Under the pieces are notes generated by a model. That model searched no databases, was not told where the DNA came from, and was given only the letters and a program-made list of their open reading frames with translations. A program made the translations under genes and the position numbers. A DNA stretch of 64,000 nt from Perilla frutescens (taxonomy: Eukaryota; Streptophyta; Magnoliopsida; Lamiales; Lamiaceae): assembly GCA_026008535.1 (NCBI GenBank), contig BRKX01000007.1, positions 60,005,001 through 60,069,000 on the forward strand. Direction: 5' to 3'. Shown piece after piece: positions 34,232 through 46,708 of the stretch. The number at the start of each line of letters is the position of its first letter. Within the stretch, counting starts at the first letter, position 1.

Positions 34232-35108
34232 GATACCTACAAAATGAACAAACGTAAAGAAAACAAGGTAGGACCTCACAATCTCACGTTCACTCTTTTA
34301 TTTTCACTCTTGATTTTACCACTCGTGTTTGCACTCAAAGTGTATGGTGATGTGTGTGTATTTTGTATATGAAGTGGAGGAACTAGCAAAAAGATTCGGT
34401 TCTTGAACTCGGGGAATGGGTGTCACGGGTTTGGGAATGGAACGGATTCACTATTCTAGGAACAAGGATGAATTTGGAGTGTATAGACGAGATATAGATT
34501 GGGTATGTGTGTGTGGTAGTGGCCGAATGTTGTAGGGTTTAGGGATGGTGATGGCCGAATGTATTGGTGTGTATGGAAGTGATGGTCAAATAGGGTATGA
34601 AGGAAAGAAGTAGAAGGGATAAGGAAAGAAGAAAGAGATATGGTAATTGGGTGATTTGGATATGTATCAATCTATGTGACACAATCTAAATACCTTAATT
34701 AGCCTAGACTCTAGAAGGAATGAACCAAAAATAAGATAGGACTTTTAAGAAAGTTACCAAAAAGAAAATAGAACTTGTATGGAAAGTTCCAAAAATAAAA
34801 TCAAACTAGAAGGAAACTACCAAAATAAGAAGAGACTTACTAGGTAATTACCAACTATGACTTAGTACCAAAAGAAAAGTACCAAAATAGAATTGAACTC
34901 AAAAGGAAACAATGGATATTCTTTTTTTTTTTTTTTTTTTTTCGGATCTTTTTTTTTTTTTTCGAATTTGATCGGCTCTTTTTTTTTATCGTGCCTTTTT
35001 TTTATATTATGAACAATACGGAAATTAAATTACAACTCGATCAAACGTAAAATAAAATAACGACACAAAACACGAACCAAAGCCGACGTGGCTTTGATAC
35101 CACTTTTA
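34232..35108 (-). other. 5' leader of CRM-B with A-rich tract
   Basis: Untranslated leader between PBS and gag. On the plus strand it carries T-runs at 34922-34942 and 34950-34962 around CGGATC (A-runs in element sense), and further T-runs to about 35002. The rest is AAAG/CCAAAA-rich purine sequence. The same layout is present in CRM-C (47427-47560). Confidence 0.8.
35090..35102 (-). other. Primer binding site of CRM-B
   Basis: TGGTATCAAAGCC on the minus strand, six bases inside the LTR end. It differs from the initiator-tRNA-Met complement (TGGTATCAGAGCC) by one base. Confidence 0.88.
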
Positions 35109-36344
35109 TGATGTGACCCGGGCTTTAGGAACGAACACACGTCGACACACGTAAGGTTTTGTGACTTCTATGACTCAAATAACTAATGGAAATATGCGGA
35201 ATAACAAACTAAAATAATGGAACAAACTAGAGGACTAGAACTAAATAAAATACCTAGACTTATGACACACAAAATAACACAAATCCAAACGAATTATGGG
35301 GCTGTTTTGGACGAGTTTAAGGACGGTGTTGATGGTGGTATTTGGGACGTGAGTTATGGTTTAAGAAGGGATTGAGTAGATAGGATATGATAGAGTTGTA
35401 ACGGACTTACAGTTTGAACGGGATGAACACGAACTTGAACACGAAGGGGCTGACTTGGAACGGACGATTGGTGATAGGTGAAAGGCGTCGATCGGCGTGG
35501 ATGGTTGATGGATTGTCGATGTGAATTACAACCTGAAAGTTGCCTTGAATCTCAAACGTACACAAGGCCAAATTCTTTAAGTTGCTCTTCGATAGCGAGT
35601 CTCCGGCAATCCCTCGAACGTGGACGACGAATTCCCTTTCTAAAACCTAGAATTGCTATTTCTACGAGTATGAATTTAATATCTAAACTCACAAAGATTT
35701 AATGGGGATGAGACAATATTGAAGCAAAGCTTAATTAATCAAATAAAGTCTAAAGTAACAGTGTAGCATGGATCCTCTATTTATAAAATTATAGAGAATA
35801 AAAAATAAAGTGGATAAGGGCCGAAAATTACTTGCCCAAATCAATCTAGAACTAGACTAGGTAATTTCCTAAACTAGAATTCTATTTAAGGTAGAACTTG
35901 TAGATCTTACCTTATCTAAAATCCTAGTCAAACCTATGACTTATTAATATCGAAAATTATACCAAATTAATTAAATAAATCTGAATTGGACTATAATCTA
36001 ATTAAATAAAATAAATACTATAGTCTAAAATAAAATAACTCCTAAATTAAATAGCATTAAGGCCGAAACTTTGGCTTTCTTCACTTCATGGCCGAAAATT
36101 CTTCAACATGCACACATGCACACGTACACAACATCATGTAGTGTGCTCCATGTCTTGATCTCCAACTTCCAATGTCAACAAGGTCATCATCTTCAAGGTT
36201 CCTTGCACGCCGTCTTCTTCTTCGAGCTTCTTGTGAATTGTGGCTTGCAAATAATCTTGCAACTTCTTAGCTCGTAGTCTTGTGACTAGTCCTTTGAATT
36301 GTAGCTCTTCATTGATTTCCTCATTGCTATGGATGTCCTCATCA
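35109..36344 (-). repeat. 5' LTR of CRM-B
   Basis: 1,236 bases with the same ends as the 3' LTR, about 97% identical in the parts compared. A TATA box is at 35778-35785 (minus). It is followed on the right by the GCCGA duplication and the resumed tandem repeat. Confidence 0.95.
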
Positions 36345-36514
36345 GCCGATACTTTTTAAGTATACAAGTGATACTTTTAGGCTTTTGAGTGATACTTTAT
36401 AGTGTTATGGTTGATACTAATTTTGAAGATTTTTTTTAGTGTTGACAGGGTCAACATGCGTTTTTCGGTGTTGATTGGTCAATGTGTCTGATGGTGCACC
36501 TAGTGCACACAAGT

Positions 36515-37121
36515 GCTTCTCAAAAAAAAAAACTCTGCTAGTTAACTACTTAACAACCAAACTAACTTGAAAGGGAAAACAGAATCTGCTACATATACAC
36601 CATGCTATTGCACTCTATGCAGCTACATTGATCTACTCTAATTGATTGAATGCTAATATATGAAAAATCTTTACAATTTCAAACACTTATTAGCTAAATT
36701 TTTTAACTTTGGATACCAAAAATATAATAACATATTCTGTAAAAGACAATGAAGTATACATTTTTTATAAATTATAACATCGAGTTATCTTAAAACAGAT
36801 TGCAAACACGCACCATTGTCAAATTTCTAAATACCATTAGAAAACATATAACATTGAGTTATCATAAAATTTATTGCAAACACACAACACTATCAAATTT
36901 CTGAAAAAGCAGACACCAAATTAAATAGAAGTATATTTTAATTATAATGCTTTTATAGGCAAATATGATCCAAGTAATAAATACCCAAGTTTCTTTTGGG
37001 TCTTAGCTCTAATAGGATCCTATATATGCTTCCTTAGCCCATCTTTCTCCAGGAAGAATTCATTTCGGTTATCGTTAAAAAGTGAAATCCGAGACTAATA
37101 ATGCACCTCCTAAAATTCAAT
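36515..37121. other. AT-rich spacer
   Basis: No coding frame. Two similar words, TATAACATYGAGTTATC(T)TAAAA, occur at about 36775 and 36849, and nearby TTGCAAACAC words repeat. No RNA gene or terminal repeat recognised. Confidence 0.45.
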
Positions 37122-38180
37122 TGTTGAATCAATTCGACTTATAATAATTGTGTGAGGAGGTGTATGACATTGAGTTCAATGTCGAATATGATGTCATACT
37201 GAACTCCTATAACATTGTCTGTGACATTCAAGTTTCATAATCTTATCCTTTCCTAGATTTTAGGATTTATTCTTTTTATTTTATTCTAATTAATTTGCAT
37301 ATCTTAAATCATATATATCCACAAAATTTATATTTTAAATAATGGATATATATGATTGAGATATTGAATATTTAAATAAAGTTGATTTAGTCAAACTTTA
37401 TCTCCTATTTTTTAGGAGTCTTGTTGTCTTTTATTTAACTATTTTTCTTTTCAGTAAATAACTTGCTGGAATACTAGAGAAATGGTATAGGACGTGGGCT
37501 TTTCTCCTAGCCACAACAATGGGCGGTTTTCTTCCAAACCATAGAAGTGGTGGCGGTTATTTTGAACCCACGGTCAAGAGGATGACATGGCCTTCAACCA
37601 ATTCAAGTGAAGAGTGTTTTTAAGGAGCATAATTCACAATTTAAGAGGTTATTCAAGCAGAGAAGATGTCACCACTGTGAGTGTTTTTAAGGAGCATAAT
37701 TCACAATTGAAGAGCTGGAATCACAAATTTAGCAACTAGATTTCTATCTATTTCATCTTCATCTTTTTGTGTTTTCATTGTTCGACCAATTGATGTGAAA
37801 AGGTTGTTCAAGTTAGATTAGATAGAAGAAATCTAAGGTTAAGAATCGTTGCTGAATTGTAATCAAATTAACTGGTAGGTTAATTTGAAGTTTTGAATTC
37901 AATTTAGTTGTAAACTAGATTAGGGTTCATGTACTTTTATTGAAATGTCGTGAACATTGCTTCTGACATTGTCAACTATTTTGTTTTTGCTTGTGAAAGC
38001 TTAATTTCACCCTGTGGAAATCACATACCTAAGGTGTGTGATTTAAAATTATTTGTGTTGTGCAAATTTTTTTTGTTCACTGTATTTTTGTTAAGATAGT
38101 GAAACCACTTTCAAAAGCATTGAGTTTAACATTATGAATTTGTTTTCCATTTTTAGTGATTTGGGCAACTAATTCTAACA
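37122..38180 (+). repeat. 5' LTR of SV2
   Basis: Starts TGTTGAATCAATTC and ends CAACTAATTCTAACA, two bases before the PBS. It shares AATCTTATCCTTTCCTAG with the SV3 LTR, which helped set the start. The first 65 bases contain the palindrome GACATTGAGTTCAATGTC (37166-37183). Length 1,059 bases. The start is less certain than the end. Confidence 0.75.
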
Positions 38181-38182
38181 AG

Positions 38183-38196
38183 TGGTATTAAGAGCC
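38183..38196 (+). other. Primer binding site of SV2
   Basis: TGGTATTAAGAGCC, two changes from the initiator-tRNA-Met site TGGTATCAGAGCC, immediately inside the LTR end. Confidence 0.85.
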
Positions 38197-38245
38197 GGTA
38201 CTTGATATACTAAGTATTCAATCCTTTGATTGCTAATTCACTAAA

Positions 38246-39795
38246 ATGGATATTCAGATAAATTAGTGTCGTCCTCCGGTATTGGATAGTAATGGCAAAA
38301 ACTATGCAATGTGGAAATCTTGCATGAAGATGTATATCAAGTACATTGATGAAATGGCTTGGTTGGCTGTGATTGAAGCTTGGACTCTTCTAAGGATGGA
38401 GGGACCAGATGAAAATTTCATCCTTACTCCATAAACTCAGTGGACAAATGATGATAGAATAATTTCTAACTTCAATTCTAGGGCATTGAACGCCATTTTT
38501 GTTTCAGTGGATGTTCCATGTTTTAAAATGGTGTGAAACTGCACATCTGTGTACCAAGCATGGAATATCTTGAAAGAACATTGTTAAGGCTCAACAAGTG
38601 TACGCCAAACAAAGCTAAATATGCTTACTTCAAAGTTCGAAATGTTGCCAATGATGGAAGATGAGACCATATCTTTGTACACTGAAAGGCTGTGTGAAAT
38701 TTCTAATGAGTCTACTTCACTTGGATGTCCTATCTCAAGTGAGAACATGGTGAGCAAACTTATTCACACTCTTTTCGAAAGATTCAACATGAAGATCTCA
38801 GCTATCGAAGAGGCTCATAAGGTGTCTAATATGAGCTTGAGTGAAGCTGTGAGTATTTTGTTTACATTTTGAGATTAATCTTGAGAACCAGAAGTCCAAT
38901 AATTCATCTAAGGGAATTGCACTTCAATCTACCACAACGGTTCCAGATGTTTAATATGATGTTGAAAACATTCTGGAAATCAAAGAAGATGAGAATTTGA
39001 GTGTTACTGTTCTCACTAAGAAGTTTAATTCACTAGTTCAATCTATGAAGAAAGGATCACCAAACTTCAAATCACGGAGGTTGTTTGATTATCTCTCTTC
39101 TACATCGTCAAGATCAACAAAATCATCAAAATCCACAGATGATTCAAGACGGAACATTGAATCAATTCAGTGCAGAGGATGTTCGGGCTTTGGATACTAT
39201 GCAAATGAGTGCCCTACTGTACACAGGAATCAAAGAAGAAACTATAGTGCTGTTGTGTTGAGTGACGAATCTAAAGATGAGGAAGCAGAAAAATAAACCG
39301 CTTTGTTTGTAAAAGTTGATGAAGATATTAATGAGATGATTGAAGCCTTGACTGACATTGATGAAGTTGATTTCGACTATGATATTAGTCTTTACAATGA
39401 AACAATAGATGTTCCAAGTAATGTCATAGTCAATGTTATACAAGAAATTGCTAACATCTCTTCAAATACCACTAATTGGTATTAGATAACATTACTGGAT
39501 GAATTTTGTAACACTGCTGAAGTGTCTCAGGTTGAAGAAGATCAATCTGACATCAACCACAAGGAAGCTCTGTGACATTTACACAAGGTTGTGGATGAAG
39601 TATGTGTCCAATCGACTGAACAATCAAAAGAATTTGGAATTCTCATGGAAGAAAACCAAATTCTAAGATCAAGAGTGATGGATCTGGAGATCCGTCTTAC
39701 TAGAAGTGATACTGAGATGAACAAGCTGAAGAAAGAATTTGATGATGCAGCAATAACCATTCGACAGCTTAATCAATGAACATCAACTCTAAATG
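38246..39795 (+). pseudogene. Gag of SV2
   Basis: ATG at 38246 (MDIQIN, stop, then RPPVLDSNGKNYAMWKSCMK, a copia gag start). It continues with UBN2-type sequence, including an open part at 38621-38872 (KFEMLPMMEDETISLYTERL). Next come a degenerate knuckle (CRGCSGFGYYANEC, with Tyr for the zinc His), an acidic region, and a coiled coil (EENQILRSRVMDLEIRLTRS). A stop precedes AGLGYASSLS, the GLGY motif also seen in SV1. Several stops. Confidence 0.85.
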
Positions 39796-41049
39796 AAGTT
39801 TTGACATTGAGACAAACCACTTGAGCAGGTTTGGGCTATGCCTCTAGTTTATCTTTGTCAGTTTCTAACAACAACTTTATCAAATTTGTCAAAGGTGAAA
39901 GCTCGAAGGGTGTTCCAGACAGTGTGAACAATGATGTCAAGAAAAGTGTTCCAGGTAATGTGAACGACGATGTCAAGCACGATGCTGATGACAAAACAAA
40001 AACAAAGAAATACATTTGTCATTATTGTCAAGAACCTGGACATATCAAGCCCTATTGCTACAAGTTTCATGACAATGTAGCAGCAGGAAAGGTCATTGTG
40101 GAAACTTCTTCCAATCCCAGCAAGAAGAAAAAGAGATCCAAAAAGGCCAAAGTTTCATGCAATGTCGTTTATACATCCCTGAAAGCTAACATTGCAGGTA
40201 CCTGGTATTTTGATAATGGTTGCTCACGTCACATGACAGGAAATCCTAAGTTTCTTAACAACTACTCTACTTCAAGTAAAGAAAAAGTTAGCTACGGTGG
40301 AGGAGCACAAGGCAATATTGTGGGCAAGGGAACTTTGAATGTGAAAAACTTCCCTGAATTGCATAATGTGCTTCATGTTGAAGGTCTAACAGCAAACTTG
40401 ATAAGCATTAGTCAACTATGTGATGATAGAATGCATGTCAAGTTTAACAAAAATACATGTGAAGTGTTTGACAGTGATGATAAATGCATCATGTTTGGTA
40501 GTCGTGCATTGGATAACTGTTATCATGCAAACAAGAATGAAAAGTGCAATGTGTCTGTCAATGTTGACACACAACTTGTACATCAAAAGGTTGGACAAAT
40601 GAGCTTTCGAAGCCTGAAGAAATTGATTGATGCTGATGCTGTTAGAGGAATTCCTTCAGTAAAGATTGATCTTAATGTTGTTTTTGGTGTATGTCAAAAG
40701 GACAAATAAGTAAGAACTCCTCATAAAAGTTTTACGGAATGTCAGACCACTAAATATTTTGATTTGACACACATGGACATAACGGGTCCTATTGATACAA
40801 AAATCATGAGTGGAAAAAGGTTTATTCTTGTTATTGTGGATGATTTTTTACGATTCACATGGGTTAAATTTTTTCAAGAAAAATCTGAAGCTTTCAAGAT
40901 ATTTAAGAAGTTTTGTAGGTCAATGTCTCGTCAGTATGAGTCTGACATCAAATGTGTGAGGGCTGACCATTGGCTTGAATTTGAGAACTCGATGTTTGAT
41001 GATTATTATGAAAAGAAAGGCATTATCCATGAGTACTCCGCACCAAAAA
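39796..41049 (+). pseudogene. Second zinc knuckle, protease, pre-integrase and integrase N-part of SV2
   Basis: The frame at 39831-40709 contains an intact knuckle CHYCQEPGHIKPYC, then GTWYFDNGCSRHMTG, where the protease triad is DNG instead of DSG, then GNIVGKGTLNVKNFPELHNV. The GAG-pre-integrase part is LVHQKVGQMSFRSLKKLIDA and CQKDK. After a stop the integrase core gives HMDITGPIDTKIMSGK (first Asp), VIVDDFLRFTWVKFFQEK and VRADHWLEFEN (second Asp). It ends at EYSAPK where CRM-C is inserted. Confidence 0.87.
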
Positions 41050-41809
41050 TGATACAACCTAGACAAACAAACTAGGACGATAATAACACTTAGAATTGCT
41101 AGCTCCAAGAATGAATATTTTCGTGTGAAAGTATCCAAAAGACGTAAAAGATTGAGACACAATTATATGCAAAAGCAATTTAATTCAACAATGTCTAAAG
41201 TATCAATGTGACAATGATCCCCTATTTATAAGACATAGAGGACCGAAAATTAAGTGCTATATGGCCGAAAATAATAGGATCCAAAAGTGATCCAACTAGA
41301 CTAGGAAATTCCCTAAACTAGAATTCTATTTAAGGTAGTTTCTTCCCTTAATTAAAATTCTAGTCAAACCTATGACTATTCAACTATAATGACCGAAAAT
41401 TCCAACTAAATAATTAAATAAAATATGATTTTGACTATAGTCTAATTAAATAAAAATAACACTATAGTCTAGATAAAATCAACCCCATAATTAAATTATT
41501 AAGGGGTGAATTCTTCAACAAAACTGCACACGTGCACGTCGACTTCTAGGCAATACCATGCATAAGTGCACTTGCTCTTCATCTTCATCCCTTCAAGATT
41601 AATTCTCCATGGTTTGTTCTTGATATTCAATAGTTAATAAATTAACTATCTTGAAATTGTTTCTTTCGACTTCTTCTTCTCCAATCTCGAGCTTTCTTCG
41701 AATCAACACTTGCAAGTATGATTGAAGCTTCTTAGCTCTTGATCTTGTGATTGGTCCTCGAAATTGAAACTCTAGGTCTTGATCTTCATTGTTGCTCATG
41801 GCTTCATCA
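41050..41809 (-). repeat. 3' LTR of CRM-C, internally deleted
   Basis: 760 bases. Compared with the other LTR it lacks about 485 bases: GATAATAACA at about 41087 is joined directly to CTTAGAATTGC, which lies near 48208 in the intact LTR. The break has two to three shared bases. A TATA box is at 41223-41230 (minus). The pol frame covers its last 210 bases on the plus-strand map. Confidence 0.93.
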
Positions 41810-43110
41810 TTCCTCCCCTGCTGAAAAGAATTCATCCTCGAATTCGGATCATCGTCTTGATAGAATTCATCTGCATCAAAGGGAGATAAATTAGCAACAT
41901 TAAACGTGGAAGAACATTTATACTCACCAGGTAGATCAATACGGTATGCATTGTCATTGACTCGGCTTAGGACGGTGAAAGGACCATATACTCTTGGTGA
42001 CACCTTCGAGTTCCTCAGATTGCGAAATCGTCCGGAACTCAAATGAATCCAAACACGATCACCGGGCTGGAATACTACATGTTTGTGATGTGTATTGCGG
42101 GCGGCGGCGGTTTGGGTTCCTCTATGCTCGATTCGGGCTCGAACTTTCTCATGCATCTCCTTGATAAGATAAGCTCTCTTCAATCTTTTAAAACTTGTTA
42201 GATGCTCAACAGGTAAAGGAATCAAATCATTATGTGTTAGTAGATTAAAACCATAAACAACCTCAAATGGAGACATGTTAGCAGAAGAATGAATAACACG
42301 ATTATAAGCAAACTTAGCATAAGGTAAACATTCTTCCCATGACTTCACATTATTCTTAATCAAAGATCTAAGCAGAGTTCCCAAAGTACGATTCACAACC
42401 TCAGTTTGACTATCGGTTTGTGGATGACATGCAGTAGAAAACAACAGCTTAGTACCTAGCTTTCCCCATAAAACTCGCCAAAAGTGTCCTAAAAACTTGG
42501 AATCCCTATCACTAACAATAGTTCTAGTAATGCCATGCAATCTAACAACATGTATAAAGAACAAATTGGCTATGTAAACAGCATCATCAGTTTTCCTACA
42601 TGCAATGAAATGCGCCATTTTGGAAAACCTATGAACTACAACAAACACAAAATCTTTACCCGATCTAGACCTGAGCAAACCCAAAATGAAATCCATAGAT
42701 AAATCAATCCAAGGGCTAGATGGAGTAGGTAAAGGCGTGTACAATCCAAAAGGGTGTCAAGTAGACTTAGAATTATGACAAGTAACACATCTACTACACA
42801 TGCGTTCAACATCACCTTTCATATGCGGCCAAAAGAAATTCTCATGCAACAAGGATAATGTCTTATGCACACCAAAATGTCCCATTAACCCTCCCACATG
42901 CGATTCTAAACACAAGTAGCTTACGCATAGAACAAGTAGGAATGTACAACTTAGACTCTCTAAACAAGAATCCATCATGCACATAAAATCCATCAAAAGG
43001 CTTCATAAGTTTCGAACACTTCTCAAAAATAGACGAAAAGAAAGGGTCCGATTTATACAAAGACTTAATAGACTCAAAACCAAACATCTTAGCATGCATT
43101 AGGTTAAGCA
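41599..43110 (-). pseudogene. Integrase of CRM-C
   Basis: The zinc-binding N-terminus (GGLMGHFGVHKTLSLLHENF, then MCSRCVTC) is in a separate frame (42996-42757). The main frame starts at 42744: LSMDFILGLLRSRSGKDFVF (Asp 1), TIVSDRDSKFLGHFWRVLWG (Asp 2), and CHPQTDSQTEVVNRTLGTLL (Glu). All three catalytic acids are present. The usual Asp of VVVDRFSKM, not catalytic, is His. The C-terminal module reads VYGPFTVLSRVNDNAYRIDL. The frame runs through the polypurine tract (SFQQGRND) into the LTR and ends at 41599. Confidence 0.9.
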
Positions 43111-44730
43111 ATGTGTACCTTCTAGAGAGGGCATCGGTAACGATGTTGTCTTCTCCTTTCTTGTACTTGATGACGTATGGAAATGACTCGATGAACTCGA
43201 CCCATCTCGCATGATGCTAGTTCAAATTGTTTTGACCCTTCAAGTGCTTCAATCTCTCATGATCTATGTGGATGACGAACTCCTTGGGCCACAAATAGTG
43301 CTGCTATGTATCCAATGAACGCTTCAAAGCGTAGAGCTCTTTATCATACATCGAATACCTCAAGGCGGCGCCATTGAGCTTCTCACTGAAGTATGCCATG
43401 GGCCATTTTTCCTGCATCAAAACAACACCAATACCTATCCTGGAGGCATCACACTCGATCTCAAAGGTTTCAGAAAAATCAGGTAAATATAAAACATGAG
43501 TAGAACATAATAAAGACTTCAAAGTATTAAAAGCATGCTCTTGTTGTTTACCCCATTCAAACTTATGTTCCTTCTTACTTAGCGCAGTAAGAGGGGCGGC
43601 TATGCTGGAGAAATCCCATACAAAATGACAGTAAAACCCAGCTAATCCATGAAATGATCGAACTTCAGAGACATTTTTGGGTGTTGGTCATTCCTCAATC
43701 GCCTTGATTTTTGAACGATCAACCTCAATACCTCTACAACTCACAACAAAGCCTAAGAATACTACTTCATTCAAGCAAAAAGAACACTTAGACATGTTTC
43801 CATACAAACGAGCATCTCTCAACAGATAGAAAATGCGCCTAAGGTGATCTAGGTGTGCTTGTGCACTGTGACTGTATATCAGGATATCATCAAAGTAGAC
43901 AACTACATATTTCCCAATAACATCACATAAAACATGGTTCATCAATCTCATAAATGTGCTCGGTGCATTTGTGAGACCAAAAGGCATAACCAACCACTCA
44001 TATAAACCATGCTTAGTCTTAAAATTAGTTTTTCATTCATCTTCTTCATGCATGCGAACTTGAAAATAACCAGATCTTAAATCAATTTTAGAAAAGATTT
44101 TCGATCCACTTAATTCATCTAGCATATCATCAAGTCTAGGAATAGAAAAACGATACTTAATTATTATTTTGTTGATGGCTCGGCAATCCATGCACATTCT
44201 CCATTCATTGTTCTTCTTTGGCACTAGAATCACTGGAACTATGCACGGGCTCATCGACTCTCTGATTTGTTTCTTCTCCAACAAATCTTTAACTTGTCGA
44301 TCTATCTCCTTTGTTTCTTCAGGGGACGTCCGGTATGCTGGTCGATTCGGCGAGATGGCTCCAGACACGAAATTAATCTGGTGCTCGATCCCACGAACTG
44401 GAGGTAATCCACTTGGAATCTCTTTCGAAAAGATGTCTTCCAACTCCTTCATAAGGGGCTGCACATCACTAGGCAAAGAAACATCGTTAGTAGCACTGTT
44501 CTTACAAGTTAAAAGAACTAAAGGCAAACCTGCTTTAATATCTTTTTCAACGCCTTTAATTGTGCAAAACAGGGCTCGATTCTTCTCTTGTGATATAGGG
44601 GCTGTTTCCATGCCTTTTCCATGTTCAACGGAGCTGGAATGAGGTGATGAGGGGGCTGTATTAGCCTTGGAAAGAGGAGGGGGTGGCGGTGATGCATTCG
44701 ACATCATGGAGGGGCTGTTCGCGGTGGTTG
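43111..44730 (-). pseudogene. Reverse transcriptase and RNase H of CRM-C
   Basis: From 44707: a Ser/Pro linker, then LEDIFSKEIPSGLPPVRGIE, MCMDCRAINKIIIKYRFSIP, FSKIDLRSGYFQVRMHEEDE (first RT Asp). After a stop the second frame (43993-43688) gives VVYFDDILIYSHSAQAHLDH. Further stops precede RNase H: FEIECDASRIGIGVVLMQ, YSMYDKELYALKRS, and HIDHERL. All RT and RNase H acids are present, so a few point changes account for the loss of function. Confidence 0.9.
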
Positions 44731-44755
44731 ATCAGACGGCGGCGGCGGTGTTCTC

Positions 44756-45260
44756 TCACTCCTCTTTCAACCTTGCTCGCATTATTTGTTGCTCTTCTTG
44801 AACAGCTTTGGGTGTCAACGGCTTTAGTATGGTGGTACGGCCATCTCTCTTGACTGTGTAAGTGTTCACGAGTCCGTCGTGTACAGCTTGTCTATCGAAT
44901 TTCCATAGTCTCCCTAAGAGTATGTGAGCTACCTCCATAGGAATAACATCACACAATACAGTGTCAGAATAATGACCAATGGAAAAGGATACATGTACCT
45001 GACTGGTTACGCGAACTGTGCCTCGATCGGTAAGCCATTGAAAATGGTATGGATTTGGATGCTTCACTGTTGTAAATCCAAGCTTGTCGACTACATACTA
45101 GCTCACTGCATTGATTACACTGCCACTATCAATGATCATCGCGTAAGTCCTACCTTGAATAGCAACTCTTGTGTGGAAGATGTTTTCTCACTGTGATTAT
45201 TGCTCTTCTTCTCGGTTTATGTTCAGACTACGGATAGAAACCAAATTGACATAAGGAATC
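44756..45260 (-). pseudogene. Protease of CRM-C
   Basis: AMIIDSGSVINAVS, with the DSG site near 45135, a TAG, then YVVDKLGFTTV. The open stretch from 45067 continues QWLTDRGTVRVTSQVHVSFS, YSDTVLCDVIPMEVAHILLG and a C-terminal linker (KPLTPKAVQEEQQIMRARLK). Confidence 0.84.
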
Positions 45261-46708
45261 TCGGGTTCCTCTTCTTCGAACTCATTTTGGGCATCTTCTT
45301 CAGGTGGGGCATCGGCCTTGGATGGCTCGTCATCTTCACCAGCTGATTCGAGCTCATTCTGATCCGTGATGATTAGAACGCGTCGATTTGGGCACTGATT
45401 CTGAAAATGGCCCCAACCTTGGCATTTGTGGCACTGAACATCTCTGGCTTAATTGGGGGCTGAATTTGGCACCGGATTGGGCTGATTTGGCCGTGTGAAA
45501 TTCGGCCGGACTTGAGCTGGGGGCGTAGGATCGGTCCTACGGCTTGGAGGTGGTGTAGAATGATTAAAATGCCGTTTGGGCTGTCTGGGCTGACCTCGGG
45601 GTCGTGTAGGATCATTAGGAGGAGTAGAAGATGATGTGGAATGTGTACCTTTGTTCCAAGTAGGTCGAGTAGGGGCTGAAGTCTGATGAGATCGACGGCG
45701 GCCTTCTCGAAACTGTCTTTACACAATTGATGCGTAGTGCACCATATCATCTATACTCGTGAAGTCTCTGAGCTTGACTTCACATGCAGTGTCGGGATTC
45801 ATGCCCTCAATGTACCTAATGATGGTAGCATTTAAGGACTCCTCTTTTCCGACTCGGTTCAAGGCGGTCTCCAACTCTTTGTGGTATTCTTCAATCGAAT
45901 GGGTGCCTTGCTTGATTTTTTTGAGCTTCTTTTCAAGCTCTCTCTCATAATGCACTGGAATGAATCTTCCTCGTAGGAAGCCTTTCATTTCTTCCCATGA
46001 ATCAATGGGCGGATATCTTTCTCTTCGTCGCCTTTCTTGTTGCATTTCCCACCATGAGGCTGCATAGTCTCTAAACTCCAATGCTGCTAACTGGACCTTC
46101 TTGATCTCCGGAAAGTCGTAGCAGTCGAAGATCTTGTCTACTTTGCACTCCCAATCTAAGTAAAGATCAGGATCATGTCTGCCTTCAAATTCTGGGATGC
46201 TCGTCTTGATGTTGTTGAGCAAACCATCTCCATCGCCATATCTGGGCCTTTCATATCGAACTGCTTGTCTTACAGGTGCCCTGGGTTGATCTTGGCGATG
46301 TGCTTGCAATTGTGGATTGAAGTCAGCTTCAAATCCACCTGCTACATCGAACTCGGGTCCATTGGCATTGTTTCCAACATTTTCTTGGGCAGCTGGTTGC
46401 CTCGGGGCGGCTCTTTGCTGAGGTTGTTGGACTACTAGTGTTGTAGTCGATTGGGCAGTGAGTTTCTTGATCTGCTCAGTTAGCTCGGCTACTTGGTTCC
46501 CGAACTCATCCTTTATCAACTAATTTTGGCGTAGGAAGTACTTTGACATAGCTTCAAACTGGTACTTCGGGTCCCATTCAGTCGAATAAGACAGTTCATC
46601 CGGTGTATGGGGTGACTTCGAGTCATCTATAGGATGTGTTGAAGCAGTGGCTTCGTTTTTGTCCTTGGGTGGTGTTGAAGCAATGGCTTCGTTCTTGCCT
46701 TTATCCAA
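45261..46708 (-). pseudogene. Gag of CRM-C
   Basis: The start is taken at the ATG at 46708 (MDKGKNEAIASTPP), just after the leader; the matching CRM-B start is similarly placed. A stop separates this from the main frame (46519-45719), which holds QVAELTEQIKKLTAQST, a Gln/Pro-rich stretch, and the gag core IPEFEGRHDPDLYLDWECKV, ASWWEMQQERRRRERYPPID and RGRFIPVHYERELEKKLKKI. A Ser/Pro/Arg linker and an intact knuckle (CHKCQGWGHFQNQC, about 45393-45436) follow in another frame. Confidence 0.88.

Larger units (their letters stand above)
25364..36344 (-). mobile_element. CRM-B: complete-ended Ty3/gypsy chromovirus, CRM-like, with internal CACTA
   Basis: Two LTRs (25364-26591 and 35109-36344) flank minus-strand gag-pol. 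The 5-bp duplication GCCGA is at 25359-25363 and 36345-36349. PBS is at 35090-35102; the polypurine tract is at 26592-26605. Over about 340 bases compared by eye the LTRs show ten differences, so the insertion is fairly recent. A CACTA element sits in the integrase and a large part of RT is deleted. Internally related to CRM-A and CRM-C; CRM-A is closest in the pol C-terminus. Confidence 0.95.
25030..36514. mobile_element. Small inverted-repeat element (about 500 bp) split by CRM-B
   Basis: The left end, ACTTGCATGCACTAAATGCA, resembles the reverse complement of the right end, ACTTGTGTGCACTAGGTGCA. Further in, ATCAGA..., a TGACC/GGTCA word and a GTTGACCC block followed by an A-run recur in the same order on both sides. 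The imperfect inverted ends span about 85 bases. Without the 10,986-base insertion of CRM-B and one target duplication, about 500 bases remain, most of them 109-bp tandem units. It has no coding capacity; MITE-like. Its superfamily is not clear. Confidence 0.55.

Noticed and set aside
34919..35002. T-runs as an assembly artefact
   Set aside because: The same tract, with the same embedded word, occurs in the same place in CRM-C, so it is a property of the family, though exact lengths may be wrong.
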